Shown in pieces: positions 46,206 to 54,820 of a stretch of 64,000 bases of DNA. Position 1 is the first letter of the stretch. Each line of letters begins with the position of its first letter. Under the pieces are notes generated by a model, which ran no database searches, was not told where the DNA came from, and saw nothing but the letters and a program-made list of their open reading frames with translations. The stretch covers positions 3,652,055 through 3,716,054 of the forward strand of contig LR594584.1 in NCBI GenBank assembly GCA_901538445.1, read 5' to 3'. The DNA comes from Gemmataceae bacterium. Lineage in GTDB: Bacteria > Planctomycetota > Planctomycetia > Gemmatales > Gemmataceae. The position numbers were made by a program, and so were the translations under genes.

Positions 46206-46253
46206 TCAAGCGTTCGATTAAAACATCCGTTTCATTTGGTCGATATCTCTCCC

Positions 46254-46937
46254 ATGGTCGTTGCAGCACAGCCGCCCGCGGACACCCCCGACGACGCGAA
46301 CGCGCGCGAGCGGCTGCTCGCGGCGGCGCAGGAGGCGTTTGCCGAGCACGGGTTCAAGGGGGCCACGGTCCGCGACATCTGCCGCACCGCGGGGGCGAAC
46401 ATCGCGGCCGTGAACTACTACTTCGGCGACAAGGAGAACCTGTACATCGAGGCGGTCAAGCGGGCGCACACGTGCGCCGGGCGGATGGACACGTTCCCCG
46501 TGCCGCCCGCGGGCGCGGCGCCGCTCGACAAGCTCCGCGGGTTCGTCCGCGAGATGGTGACCCGGATGCACGCGCCGGCGAGCCCGGCCGCGATGAAGCT
46601 GATGATGCGGGAGATGGCCGACCCAGGGAAGGCGGCGCACGTGGTGGTCACCGAGTTCATCCAGCCCGCGGCGTTCGCGCTCCGCGCGATCCTCCGCGAG
46701 TTGCTCCCGCACCTCGACGAGCAGCACCTGTTGATGACCGGGTTCAGCGTGATGGGGCAGTGCCTGTTCTACCGCCAGAACCGGCCCGTGTCGGAGCTGA
46801 TCTTCGGCCGCGAGGCGGTTGCCGCGCTCGACGTCGAGTCGGTCGCCGACCACGTCGTGCGGTTCACCCTGGCGGCCCTCGGCCACGCGGAGCCGATCGG
46901 GGCGCGGGCGAAGAAACCGGGCGGTCGAAAGGTGTGA
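46254..46937 (+). CDS. TetR/AcrR-family transcriptional regulator (CerR-like C-terminus)
   Basis: 227 residues from the ATG at 46254. Helix-turn-helix at residues about 15-60: NARERLLAAAQEAFAEHG, FKGATVRDICRTAGANIAA, VNYYFGDKENLYIEA, all standard. The ligand-binding half (MKLMMREMADPGKAAHVVV and FYRQNRPVSELIFG) resembles CerR/DUF1956 proteins, which repress nearby exporter genes. It is the first gene of an operon with permease, ATPase and membrane fusion protein; the palindrome in its own promoter suggests self-repression relieved by a compound that the exporter removes. Confidence 0.92.
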   Translation: MVVAAQPPADTPDDANARERLLAAAQEAFAEHGFKGATVRDICRTAGANIAAVNYYFGDKENLYIEAVKRAHTCAGRMDTFPVPPAGAAPLDKLRGFVREMVTRMHAPASPAAMKLMMREMADPGKAAHVVVTEFIQPAAFALRAILRELLPHLDEQHLLMTGFSVMGQCLFYRQNRPVSELIFGREAVAALDVESVADHVVRFTLAALGHAEPIGARAKKPGGRKV

Positions 46938-46979
46938 CGGCGGCTGTCTACCAATGTCGCAACGACAACGGAGCGTGCG

Positions 46980-48137
46980 ATGAACTGGGTCGCCTTGAAG
47001 ATGCTGATGGGGGACAAGGCCAAGTACCTCGGCATCGTGTTCGGGGTCAGCTTCGCGGCCCTGCTCATGGCGCAGCAGAGCGCGATCTTCTGCGGGCTCA
47101 TGCGGAACACGACGAGCCAGATCCGCGACATCCAGGGCGCGGACCTGTGGGTGATGGACAGGAACGTCCAGTTCGTGGACGACACGAAGCCGCTCTCGGA
47201 GAACGCGCTGTACCGGGTCCGGGGCGTCGAAGGGGTGCAGTGGGCCGTGCGGCTGTACAAGGGGCTCGCCCGCGCGCGGCTCGACGACGGTAACTTCCAG
47301 CAGGTGATCCTCATCGGCGTGGACGACGCGACCCTGACCGGCGCGCCGGCCGTCGAGCAGGGGAAGTTGCTCCACGGCAAGCTCGAGGACCTGCGGCGGC
47401 CCGACGCGGTCATCATGGACGAGTTCGGGTGGCGGTACCTCTACGGGGCCGAGCCGTTCGCCCCCGGCAAGACCATCGAGATGAACGACAAACGGGCCGT
47501 GGTCGTCGGCCTCGCGAAGTGCAACCCGACGTTCCAGACGTTCCCGATCCTGTACTGCACGTACACGCAGGCGGTGAAGTACGTCCCGCAGGAGCGGAAG
47601 ACGCTCACGTTCGTGCTGGCCAAGGCCGCCGACGGCGTGACCCCGGAGCAGCTCTGCGAGCGCATCGAGCAGCAGACCGGCGACCTGCGGGCGCTCACCG
47701 ACGAGCAGTTCTTCTGGACGACGATCGGGTACTACCTGAAGCGGACCGGCATCCCGATCAACTTCGGCATCACCGTGGCGCTCGGGTTCTTTGTCGGGTG
47801 CGCGATCGCCGGGCAGACGTTCTACCTGTTCACCATCGAGAACCTGAAGCAGTTCGGGTCGCTCAAGGCGATGGGGGTGAGCAACCCCCGCCTCGTGCGG
47901 ATGATCATGCTCCAGGCGCTGGTCGTCGGCACGATCGGGTACGGGCTCGGGGTCGGCGGGGCGGCGCTGTTCGGGTACGTGTTCGAGCGGGTCGTGACGA
48001 ACGCGCCGCCCGCGTTCCACTTCCCGTGGCAGGTGCTCGCCCTCACGGCCGGGGCGGTGTGCGTCATCATCACCGCGTCCGCGGCCGTGAGCCTGCGGCG
48101 GGTGCTGTTCCTCGAACCGGCCGTCGTGTTCAGGTAG
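46980..48137 (+). CDS. ABC transporter permease, FtsX/DevC type
   Basis: 385 residues. An N-terminal transmembrane helix (LGIVFGVSFAALLMAQQSAIF) is followed by a periplasmic domain of about 230 residues. Three further helices lie in the FtsX-like C-terminal domain (FGITVALGFFVGCAIAGQTFY, then the MGVSNPRLVRMIMLQALVVG coupling segment, then VCVIITASAAVSLRRVL). This layout is that of MacB-type and DevC-type exporters that work with a separate ATPase and a periplasmic fusion protein; both genes follow. It starts 42 bases after tetR. Confidence 0.9.
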   Translation: MNWVALKMLMGDKAKYLGIVFGVSFAALLMAQQSAIFCGLMRNTTSQIRDIQGADLWVMDRNVQFVDDTKPLSENALYRVRGVEGVQWAVRLYKGLARARLDDGNFQQVILIGVDDATLTGAPAVEQGKLLHGKLEDLRRPDAVIMDEFGWRYLYGAEPFAPGKTIEMNDKRAVVVGLAKCNPTFQTFPILYCTYTQAVKYVPQERKTLTFVLAKAADGVTPEQLCERIEQQTGDLRALTDEQFFWTTIGYYLKRTGIPINFGITVALGFFVGCAIAGQTFYLFTIENLKQFGSLKAMGVSNPRLVRMIMLQALVVGTIGYGLGVGGAALFGYVFERVVTNAPPAFHFPWQVLALTAGAVCVIITASAAVSLRRVLFLEPAVVFR

Positions 48138-48253
48138 TGCGGAGTGCGGAATTCGGAGTGCGGACTCACAGCAACAAATCGGGAGCTCGACCGATGACCG
48201 CTCAGCTCATGGACAAGAGTGTTCATTCCGAACTCCGCGTTCCGCACTCCGCA
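48138..48253. repeat. Inverted copies of a GC-rich repeat flanking the ATPase start
   Basis: TGCGGAGTGCGGAA (48138-48151) pairs perfectly with TTCCGCACTCCGCA (48240-48253). Each is part of a longer, similar unit (TGCGGAGTGCGGAATTCGGAG). One lies directly after the permease stop and the other inside the first codons of the ATPase gene, whose start at 48194 is in the loop. Confidence 0.7.
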
Positions 48254-48967
48254 ATTGCGTTACGGGGTGTGACCAAGGAGTTCGGCACCGGCGACACCAA
48301 GACCGTTGCCTTGGCCGACATCAACATCGACCTGCCCTATGGCGAACTGGTGCTGCTCGTCGGCCCGTCGGGGTGCGGGAAGACGACGCTCATTTCCGTC
48401 GTCGCCGGCCTGCTCGACGCAACCCGCGGCGAGGTCGAGGTGCTGGGCGAGAACCTGACCCGCATGGGCAACGGCCGCAAGGTGCGGTTCCGCGGCGACA
48501 ACATCGGGTTCGTGTTCCAGCAGTACAACCTGCTCCCGGCGCTCACGGCCGCCGAGAACGCCTGCGTGCCCCTGCTCATCGCCGGGTGGGACCGCAAGAA
48601 GGCGGTCGCGAAGGCGAAGGAGCTGCTCGCCGCGGTCGGGCTCAAGGACCGGCTCAACTCGTACCCGAACCAGCTCTCGGGCGGGCAGCAGCAGCGGGTC
48701 GCGATCGCCCGCGCGCTCGTCCACGAGCCGCGGCTGCTGGTGTGCGACGAGCCGACGGCGGCACTCGACGCGCACAGCGGCCGCACCGTGATGGACCTGA
48801 TCCGCAAGGTCGCCGTGCAGCCCGACCGGGCCGTCGTCGTGGTGACGCACGACAGCCGGGTGTACGACTTCGGCGACCGCATCGTCTCGATGGCCGACGG
48901 CCGCGTCGAAAGCGTTCAGAGGACAGAGGACAGAGCGCAGGAGACAGAAGGCAGAGTACCGCACTGA
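48194..48967 (+). CDS. ABC transporter ATP-binding protein (MacB/DevA/LolD type)
   Basis: 257 residues from ATG 48194. Walker [11 protein letters not shown]-loop [18 protein letters not shown], signature [15 protein letters not shown], Walker [13 protein letters not shown], His-switch [15 protein letters not shown]. It energises the permease to extrude substrate through the fusion protein. Both ends look acquired: residues 11-21 ([11 protein letters not shown]) are encoded by an inverted repeat, and the last 16 residues ([16 protein letters not shown]) by another. The conserved domain is residues 22-240. A start just before [10 protein letters not shown], for instance a GTG, cannot be excluded. 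Confidence 0.92.
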   Translation: MTAQLMDKSVHSELRVPHSAIALRGVTKEFGTGDTKTVALADINIDLPYGELVLLVGPSGCGKTTLISVVAGLLDATRGEVEVLGENLTRMGNGRKVRFRGDNIGFVFQQYNLLPALTAAENACVPLLIAGWDRKKAVAKAKELLAAVGLKDRLNSYPNQLSGGQQQRVAIARALVHEPRLLVCDEPTAALDAHSGRTVMDLIRKVAVQPDRAVVVVTHDSRVYDFGDRIVSMADGRVESVQRTEDRAQETEGRVPH

Positions 48968-48999
48968 TCCCCTGTGCTGTCACTGTCCTCTGTCCTCTG
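48917..48999. repeat. 17-bp inverted repeat at the ATPase 3' end
   Basis: CAGAGGACAGAGGACAG (48917-48933) is matched perfectly by its reverse complement at 48983-48999. The left arm is coding (end of ATPase), the right arm lies just before the fusion-protein gene. It is built of a repeated GAGGACA/TGTCCTC unit. Confidence 0.85.
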
Positions 49000-49027
49000 C
49001 CGCTCTGTCCTCCAAAGGAGGCTCCCC

Positions 49028-50128
49028 GTGCTCACCCGATACCTCTTGCCCGTGCTCGCCGTCGTCGCGTTCTCGTTCGCGATGATCCAGATGACGAAGG
49101 CCCAGCAGCAGCCCCCGCCCGTGAACCCGCCGGTGGACCCGGGGAAGTCGCCGTTCGGAAAGCAGGTCGCCGGGGCCGGCATCGTCGAGCCCGAGACCGA
49201 GAACATCTCCGTCGGCACGCACGTCCCCGGCGTGGTGCGGGCCGTTCACGTCCGCGTGAACGACCGCGTCACCCCCGGCGCGCCGCTGTTCGAGCTGGAC
49301 GACCGGCAGATGGCCGCCGAACTCGCCGTGCGGCAGTCGATGCGCGACAGCGCCGCGGCGCAGCTCGCGAAGCTCGAAGCGATGCCCCGCCGCGAGGAGC
49401 TGCCCCCGCTCGAAGCGAAGGTGGAGGAGGCGAAGGCCAACGTCGAGGACAAGGTGCGGCTGTTCGAGCGGGCGAAGCGCGAGATCGACACCGGCGTCGG
49501 CTCGGGCGAGACGTTCGACACCCGGCGGATGGGCGTGGACGTGGCCAAGGCCCAGCTCCGCCGGGTCGAGGCCGAACTGGACCTGACCCGCGCCGGCGCG
49601 TGGAAGTTCGACACCGCCGTGGCACGCGCCACGCTCACCCAGGCCCAGGCCCAGGTGGACCAGACGAAGACCGAACTCGAGCGCCTGCGGGTCGCCGCAC
49701 CCCGAATCCGCAAGCCCGGTGCGGACCGCTCGCGCGAACCGATCCCGTCGTCGGACCTGCTCGAGCTCCGCGTCCTCCAGGTGAACGTGCGGCCGGGGGA
49801 GTACGTCGGCGCGACGCCCGGTCAGGCGATCATCGTGCTCGGGACCGTCGGCCGGCTGCACGTCCGCGTGGACATCGACGAGAACGACATCGCCCGGTTC
49901 AAGCCGGGTGTCGGGGGCACGGCCACGCCCCGCGGCGAACCCGGCACGCGGCTCCCGCTCTCGTTCGTCCGCGTCGAGCCGTATGTGATCCCGAAGAAGT
50001 CACTCACGGGCGGGAACACCGAGCGCGTGGACACCCGCGTCCTCCAGGTGATCTACGCCATCGACGTACCGAACCCGACGCTCTACGTCGGCCAGCAGCT
50101 CGACGTGTCGCTCGACGCCGGCGGGTGA
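49028..50128 (+). CDS. Periplasmic membrane fusion protein, HlyD/MacA/DevB type
   Basis: 366 residues from the GTG at 49028, preceded by a strong Shine-Dalgarno AAAGGAGG (49014-49021) with 6-base spacing. One N-terminal anchor helix (YLLPVLAVVAFSFAMIQM), then a biotinyl-lipoyl half (GAGIVEPETENISVG and HVPGVVRAVHVRVNDRVTPG). A long helical hairpin of about 150 residues follows (QMAAELAVRQSMRDSAAAQL to QVDQTKTELERLRVAAP), then the second lipoyl half and a beta-barrel domain (LHVRVDIDENDIARFKPG). It bridges permease and outer membrane. It is the last gene of the tetR operon. Confidence 0.9.
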   Translation: MLTRYLLPVLAVVAFSFAMIQMTKAQQQPPPVNPPVDPGKSPFGKQVAGAGIVEPETENISVGTHVPGVVRAVHVRVNDRVTPGAPLFELDDRQMAAELAVRQSMRDSAAAQLAKLEAMPRREELPPLEAKVEEAKANVEDKVRLFERAKREIDTGVGSGETFDTRRMGVDVAKAQLRRVEAELDLTRAGAWKFDTAVARATLTQAQAQVDQTKTELERLRVAAPRIRKPGADRSREPIPSSDLLELRVLQVNVRPGEYVGATPGQAIIVLGTVGRLHVRVDIDENDIARFKPGVGGTATPRGEPGTRLPLSFVRVEPYVIPKKSLTGGNTERVDTRVLQVIYAIDVPNPTLYVGQQLDVSLDAGG

Positions 50129-50144
50129 CGCTTCTTCGTTCGGG

Positions 50145-50174
50145 GAACACGCCGGCCCAGCGGCCGGCGTGTTC
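50145..50174 (+). terminator. Hairpin terminator of the tetR-exporter operon
   Basis: Perfect 12-bp stem (GAACACGCCGGC 50145-50156 with GCCGGCGTGTTC 50163-50174), 6-base loop, 16 bases after the stop. There is no T run on either side. Confidence 0.6.
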
Positions 50175-50239
50175 GCGCGCCCGCACCCCGGCTACACTGT
50201 CACCTCCCGCCCCGCCTCCCTTCTCCGCCGGAGCCCACC

Positions 50240-51175
50240 ATGCACCGCTTCGTTCGCGCCTGCGCGCTCGCGCTCCTGGTCACCGCGTCGGCGGCCGCCG
50301 ACGAGCCGGCCAAGCTCCCGAAGCCGCAGTTCAACGGCCCGTACTTCGGCAAGATGCCGCGGGCGTGGGTCGAGGTGCTCGGGACCGACCCCGAGCGCTG
50401 GACGATGACGGTTCGCACCAAGAAGGGCGAGGAAGTGGTAGTTCCGGTCCGCGGCGACACCGAGCTGCGGGTCCGCGACTCGTGGGGCGACCTCAGCGAC
50501 TACTACCCCGGCCAGTCGGTGATGCTGTTCGTGTACCACGACGCCGACGGCAAGTGGGCGTACCCGCGGGCCGTGCAGGACGAGGTGCAGATGATGTCCG
50601 GGCACAAGTGGTGGTGGACCGTGGACGCGCTCGACGCGGCCGCGGGCACGCTCGACCTGTCGCGCAAGGAGAAGGACAAGGAGTTCAAGGAGTCGTTCCG
50701 CGTCGGCACCGACACAAAGGTGTGGAAGGGCGACAAGCCCGAGGGCATCGCGGCGCTGAAGGTCGGCGACGTGGTGCTCTTCCAGACCCGGTACGACAAG
50801 GGCGAGGCGAAGCGGTTCGCGGTGGAGCTGTTCGACGCGAAGGGGCTGGAAGCGATCAAGGCTGCGCAGCAGGCGAAGCACCGCGAGCGTCTGACTCAAC
50901 GCGGTCTGCCGGCCGTGGTCAACGACGTCGAGGTGCTGACCGGGGCGGTCACCGTGTCGGTGCAGTGGGAGGCGACCGACCTGGCCCGCGGGATCAAGCC
51001 GGGCGCGAGTGTCGAGGTGGTCGGGGGCGACAAGGGCGGGTTGAAGTTTGCCGCGCCCGTGGCCGAGAGCAAGGGCGACGGCACCCGGCACAAGCTGCTG
51101 CTCACCGCCGATCCCGCCGCGATCGCCCGCCTCAAGATCGGCGACGGGGTCCGTGTGTTTCCGGCCAAGCCGTAG
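50240..51175 (+). CDS. Exported hypothetical protein (311 aa)
   Basis: No family recognised. Signal peptide MHRFVRACALALLVTASAAA, then about 290 hydrophilic, beta-rich residues. Two segments look like repeats of a small barrel. The first has WVEVLGTDPERWTMTV and VVPVRGDTELRVRD; the second has WWWTVDALDAAAGTLDLS and ESFRVGTDTKVWKGD. Both end in phrases of the type PGQSVMLF and VGDVVLF. The last 80 residues (TVSVQWEATDLARGIKPG) add a third such barrel. This resembles repeated OB-like or DUF5666-like domains, but I am not sure. The gene stands alone after a terminator and converges on the ligase gene. Confidence 0.8.
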   Translation: MHRFVRACALALLVTASAAADEPAKLPKPQFNGPYFGKMPRAWVEVLGTDPERWTMTVRTKKGEEVVVPVRGDTELRVRDSWGDLSDYYPGQSVMLFVYHDADGKWAYPRAVQDEVQMMSGHKWWWTVDALDAAAGTLDLSRKEKDKEFKESFRVGTDTKVWKGDKPEGIAALKVGDVVLFQTRYDKGEAKRFAVELFDAKGLEAIKAAQQAKHRERLTQRGLPAVVNDVEVLTGAVTVSVQWEATDLARGIKPGASVEVVGGDKGGLKFAAPVAESKGDGTRHKLLLTADPAAIARLKIGDGVRVFPAKP

Positions 51176-51183
51176 GGCACGGG

Positions 51184-53760
51184 CTACGGGGCGTTGATCT
51201 CCGCCTGCAACTTGAGGGCGTGCCGGGCCGCTTCGAGCCGCAGTCGGAACTCGGCGCTGTCGGGCTTCTGCCCGATCAGCCACTCCAGCACCGGGACCGC
51301 TTCGTCGTACCGTTCGTCGTCCTCCAGCGCGGCCGCGAGGCCGCTGCGGGCCGGGACGCTCTCGGGGAAGCGGTCCGCGGCCGCGCGCCACACGCGGAGC
51401 AGTTCGTCGCGGTCGCCGAGGTGCTCGAGCGCGGTCGCCCACGCGAAGTAGCCCGCGAGCGTCGTGGGTTCCGGGCCGGCGCTGCACCGGGCCGCGATCG
51501 CACCGTACCACCGCTCGCGGCCGGCGTCGTCGGGCGGCGCGAACAGGTACGGCACGGCGGCGAGCCAGACGTCCGGTTCGTCGGGGAGGATCCGCGTGCG
51601 GATCTCGTCCGGCGTCAGGCGCGAACCGGCCAGCGCAACAATCGGTTGCAGCCGCTTCCGGGACCGCGCAAGCGACTCGCGCCAGTCCGCGGCGGCCGCG
51701 GACCAGTCGTTCGCGGCCGCCGCGGAACGGCCGCTGGCGTACCACACGTCGGGGTCGAACGCCGCGACCTTCTTGGCCCGTGCGAAGTGCGCCGCGGGCG
51801 GCTCCGAGTTCGTGAACAGTCGCGAATAGGTGCCGAGCGCGACGTGCGCCACGGGGCTGAGGGGCTGGCACTCGCGCGCCTTGCGGGCCGCACGAAGAGC
51901 CGCCGAGACGTGGCCGCCGGGGTCGCCCTCCGGGACGAACTCCGCCGGGTCGGCGAACGCGACGCCCCCGACCACCCCCGCGGTCGCGTGGAGTTGCCCG
52001 TTGATCGCGCTCGTCAGGTGCGCCTGAACGAGCAACTCATGAGCGACCGGGTCGTCGGGGCGGGTGCGGGTCGCCGCGTCGAGCAGGCGCACGGCGTCCC
52101 CGCGTGCGACCGGACCGCCGACCGCGAGTAACTGCGAGGCCGCGTCGCGGAACGTCGTCGCGCGAAAGAGTCGCCACTGGGTGAGGGTGACCGCGAGACC
52201 CGCCACGACCATCAGCGACGCGACGCCGAACACCGAACCGCCCGTGAACACCCACTCGCCGCGCCGCGGGACCCAGTCGCGCAGCCCGCGGCGCCGCCGG
52301 GTGCGGGGCCGCCCGGGACCGGCCGGGTTCGCTGCGCGATCGGCCGGTTTGCGGCTCCGGGCGGTGGCGAACGCGGTCACGACGGCCGCGGTCAGCGCGA
52401 CACTCGGCGTGTGCAGGCCGAAGTCCCCGGCGCTCTGGCACGCCACCGCGGTGAGCCCGAAGGTGCAGCCGAGCAGCAGCGGGTCGCGGGTCCGGGCGTA
52501 CCCGCCGAGGGTCGTTCCGATCGCCGCGAGCGCCAGTCCGAGCGTCAGCAGGAGCCGCCCGACCCCGCCCTCGACGAGCGCTTCGAGGTACTCGTTGTCG
52601 AGCGTGTTGAACGCGTACAGCACGTCGGAGCGGGTGCGCACGGTCGGCTCGGCCCAGATGAGAGCGCCGCCGCCGACCCCCGCGAGCGGGAACCGCTCGA
52701 CGAGCGGCCACACGGCGCGCCAGTCGGCGCTGCGGTTGTCGGCGTTCTCGCCGCCGAGGGTCGCGAGCCGGTCCACGACGGCCGCGAGCCCGAGCCACGC
52801 GACGAGAGCGGCCGTGATCGCGGCGACCCCGAGTCCGAGCACCAGCCCGGCCCGCGTGCCGGGGTCGCGCTCGCCGTCGCCGCGGCCCCGGAGCCACGCC
52901 ACCGCCCCCACCCACGCGGCCGCGACCACGGCGGCGATCATCCCGCCCCGCGACTCGCTGAACGCCAGCGCCGTGGCCATCAGGCCGGCACCCCCGAGCA
53001 GCCCCAGGCCGGCCGGCGACCGCCACCCGCGGTCCCGGTGCGTGACCGACACGAACAACCCGCCCGCGAGCCCGAGGAACAGGTTCATCTGGAACGCGAA
53101 GTGGTTCTTGTTCACGAACGGGCCGCACGACCGCGACCCGACCGGAATCGCCCAGAAGACCCGCGAGCGGTCGCCCGAGAAGTTCTGGAGTAACGCGATG
53201 AGGGCCAGCGCGACCCCGGTCGCGAACCCGACCCAGGCGAGCCGGCGCAGCGCGTCCTTCGGGTCGGGGACGGCGACGAAGTTGCGGGCCGCGGCGTAGA
53301 CCAGGAACAGAACAACCAGGCCGGCGAGGAGGTCGCGGGTGTTCGCAGGGGACATTGAGAGCGGCACCCACGACGTCGGCGGCTTGGCGTCCCCGCGCGA
53401 CTCCCCCGGCAGGAGCTCCGTGTCGGCCGGGTAGAGCGTGCGGTGCCACTCGGCCGCGGCCGGGGAGACCAGGCCGACAACGGACGCCGGCAGCGGTACG
53501 AGCTGGCACGCGGTGAGGATCACGAGCCCGAGGACGCAGGTCGAGGGGGCATCGGGGGTGTACGAGACGCGACGGGTCAGGACCGCGTGCGCGGCCCAGA
53601 GGCCGAGCAGCGCGAGGACCGCAAGCGCGAGGACGACCTGCCACCCCGGCGTGACGGTTCCGAACGGCCACGGGGCGAGGGCGATGATCGCCAAAAGAAG
53701 AGACCCGCCTGCCGCCCACACGTGGTGAGCGGCACTCGGGTCGCGCGCGCCTGGTGGCAT
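51184..53760 (-). CDS. O-antigen ligase-like membrane protein with TPR-like tail
   Basis: 858 residues. The first 500 contain about 12 hydrophobic helices with the Wzy/WaaL signature region: a large loop, then VGFATGVALALIALLQNFSG and NKNHFAFQMNLFLGLAGG (the NHFA segment). Later come SESRGGMIAAVVAAAWVGAV and FNTLDNEYLEALVEGGVGRL. From about residue 520 a soluble, Ala/Arg-rich helical region with TPR-like pairs (LAAALEDDERYDEAVPVLEWL) is probably periplasmic. The family transfers glycan chains from undecaprenyl lipid to an acceptor or polymerises them. It fits the glycosyltransferases elsewhere in the window but is not linked by operon. It lies 44 bases after the small exported protein gene. 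Confidence 0.85.
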   Translation of the reverse strand: MPPGARDPSAAHHVWAAGGSLLLAIIALAPWPFGTVTPGWQVVLALAVLALLGLWAAHAVLTRRVSYTPDAPSTCVLGLVILTACQLVPLPASVVGLVSPAAAEWHRTLYPADTELLPGESRGDAKPPTSWVPLSMSPANTRDLLAGLVVLFLVYAAARNFVAVPDPKDALRRLAWVGFATGVALALIALLQNFSGDRSRVFWAIPVGSRSCGPFVNKNHFAFQMNLFLGLAGGLFVSVTHRDRGWRSPAGLGLLGGAGLMATALAFSESRGGMIAAVVAAAWVGAVAWLRGRGDGERDPGTRAGLVLGLGVAAITAALVAWLGLAAVVDRLATLGGENADNRSADWRAVWPLVERFPLAGVGGGALIWAEPTVRTRSDVLYAFNTLDNEYLEALVEGGVGRLLLTLGLALAAIGTTLGGYARTRDPLLLGCTFGLTAVACQSAGDFGLHTPSVALTAAVVTAFATARSRKPADRAANPAGPGRPRTRRRRGLRDWVPRRGEWVFTGGSVFGVASLMVVAGLAVTLTQWRLFRATTFRDAASQLLAVGGPVARGDAVRLLDAATRTRPDDPVAHELLVQAHLTSAINGQLHATAGVVGGVAFADPAEFVPEGDPGGHVSAALRAARKARECQPLSPVAHVALGTYSRLFTNSEPPAAHFARAKKVAAFDPDVWYASGRSAAAANDWSAAAADWRESLARSRKRLQPIVALAGSRLTPDEIRTRILPDEPDVWLAAVPYLFAPPDDAGRERWYGAIAARCSAGPEPTTLAGYFAWATALEHLGDRDELLRVWRAAADRFPESVPARSGLAAALEDDERYDEAVPVLEWLIGQKPDSAEFRLRLEAARHALKLQAEINAP

Positions 53761-53804
53761 GTCTCACCGTCCGTGGCGAAAAAGACCTGGCTGGTTGGGA
53801 GGGG

Positions 53805-54035
53805 TCACGGCTTGAGGACCGACTTCTTCGGCTTCGGCTTGGCGGCCTTCTTCGTCTCGATCCACGCCGGGACGTCGGACTCGCCGGCGGGGGCCAGTTC
53901 GGCCCGAGCGGTTTCCGAGGTCCGAGGAGTGGTTGGCACCTCGGCACCGGCCGTCAAGTCGCCCTCGCTCGCGAGGAGCAGTGCGCTGGCCCCGAGAAGG
54001 GCGATCATCGGCAGGGTGAGCAAGATCTTTCGCAT
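53805..54035 (-). CDS. Small exported hypothetical protein (76 aa)
   Basis: No family recognised. From ATG 54035 one hydrophobic helix (KILLTLPMIALLGASALLLA) is followed by about 50 mainly polar residues with Thr/Glu/Ala and a basic end (KKAAKPKPKKSVLKP). It could be a periplasmic peptide or membrane-anchored tail. On the minus strand TATACT (54071-54076) lies 35 bases upstream, a fair -10 element. Confidence 0.55.
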   Translation of the reverse strand: MRKILLTLPMIALLGASALLLASEGDLTAGAEVPTTPRTSETARAELAPAGESDVPAWIETKKAAKPKPKKSVLKP

Positions 54036-54142
54036 GGGCGGCCTCTCGGAACGCGATGACTTAGAAAAGAGTATACCCCCTGTCGCCCGAAGAAAGTACC
54101 CCGATCCGAATTTTTCGCCGGATTTCGACCCGCACGTGCGTG

Positions 54143-54799
54143 TCACGGTTTGCGTGACGGAACGAGCCACCCGTGGCCGTCCCGCTTGAGCGCGGCAACG
54201 ATCTCGTCGTGGTGCGCGTAGTACCCGACGCCGGCCCGCGTCGCGACGGCGATCCCGGTGACGCGCCCCGCCGGGTCGAGCAGCGGCCCGCCGGAGCGCC
54301 CGGCCTCGGGGGGCACCTCGGTCTGCCAGAAGAACGCCCCGCCCTTCCCCTCGCGCTTCACGTACTCGCGGCCGGTGATGGTGTTCGGCACGGCCGTCGC
54401 AGCCGGCCCGCCACCGATCCCGATGCCGACGGCACCGACCGGGAACCGCTTCGGGCGGTCCAGTGCCGGTGCGAGCGGCACCACCGACGGTGCGTGGCCG
54501 CGGAGCGGGAACCGGACCAAGGCGATGTCGGGGCCGGGCCACCGGGCGACGACTTCCGCCCCGTCGCCGAACCACGCCACCTTCGGGTAACTCGCCCGCG
54601 TCGTGAACTTCAGCTCGACGAGGTCGCCCTGGGTGACGTGCGCCGCGGTCAGAACGTACCCGAACCCGTCCCTCGTGCCGATCACGACACCCGTGCCGTC
54701 GGCCGACCCCGGTGACGACACCCGCGGGCACGCGAGGAGCGCGGCCCACTGCGTGTCCGCCAACTGCACGGAGAGAAGTGCGGCGGTGAGTGCGAGCAT
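54143..54799 (-). CDS. Exported trypsin-like serine protease
   Basis: 218 residues: a signal-like N-terminus (MLALTAALLSVQLADT), then a two-barrel chymotrypsin-fold core. The catalytic triad is seen as His in LTAAHVTQ, Asp in GPDIALVRF and Ser in EAGRSGGPLL. There is no PDZ domain, unlike DegP/HtrA, so it may be a single-domain processing or quality-control protease. It follows the HAD gene by 21 bases and likely shares a transcript with it and nikR. Confidence 0.85.
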   Translation of the reverse strand: MLALTAALLSVQLADTQWAALLACPRVSSPGSADGTGVVIGTRDGFGYVLTAAHVTQGDLVELKFTTRASYPKVAWFGDGAEVVARWPGPDIALVRFPLRGHAPSVVPLAPALDRPKRFPVGAVGIGIGGGPAATAVPNTITGREYVKREGKGGAFFWQTEVPPEAGRSGGPLLDPAGRVTGIAVATRAGVGYYAHHDEIVAALKRDGHGWLVPSRKP

Positions 54800-54820
54800 T
54801 CCTGGCCCCTTGGGATGCGA

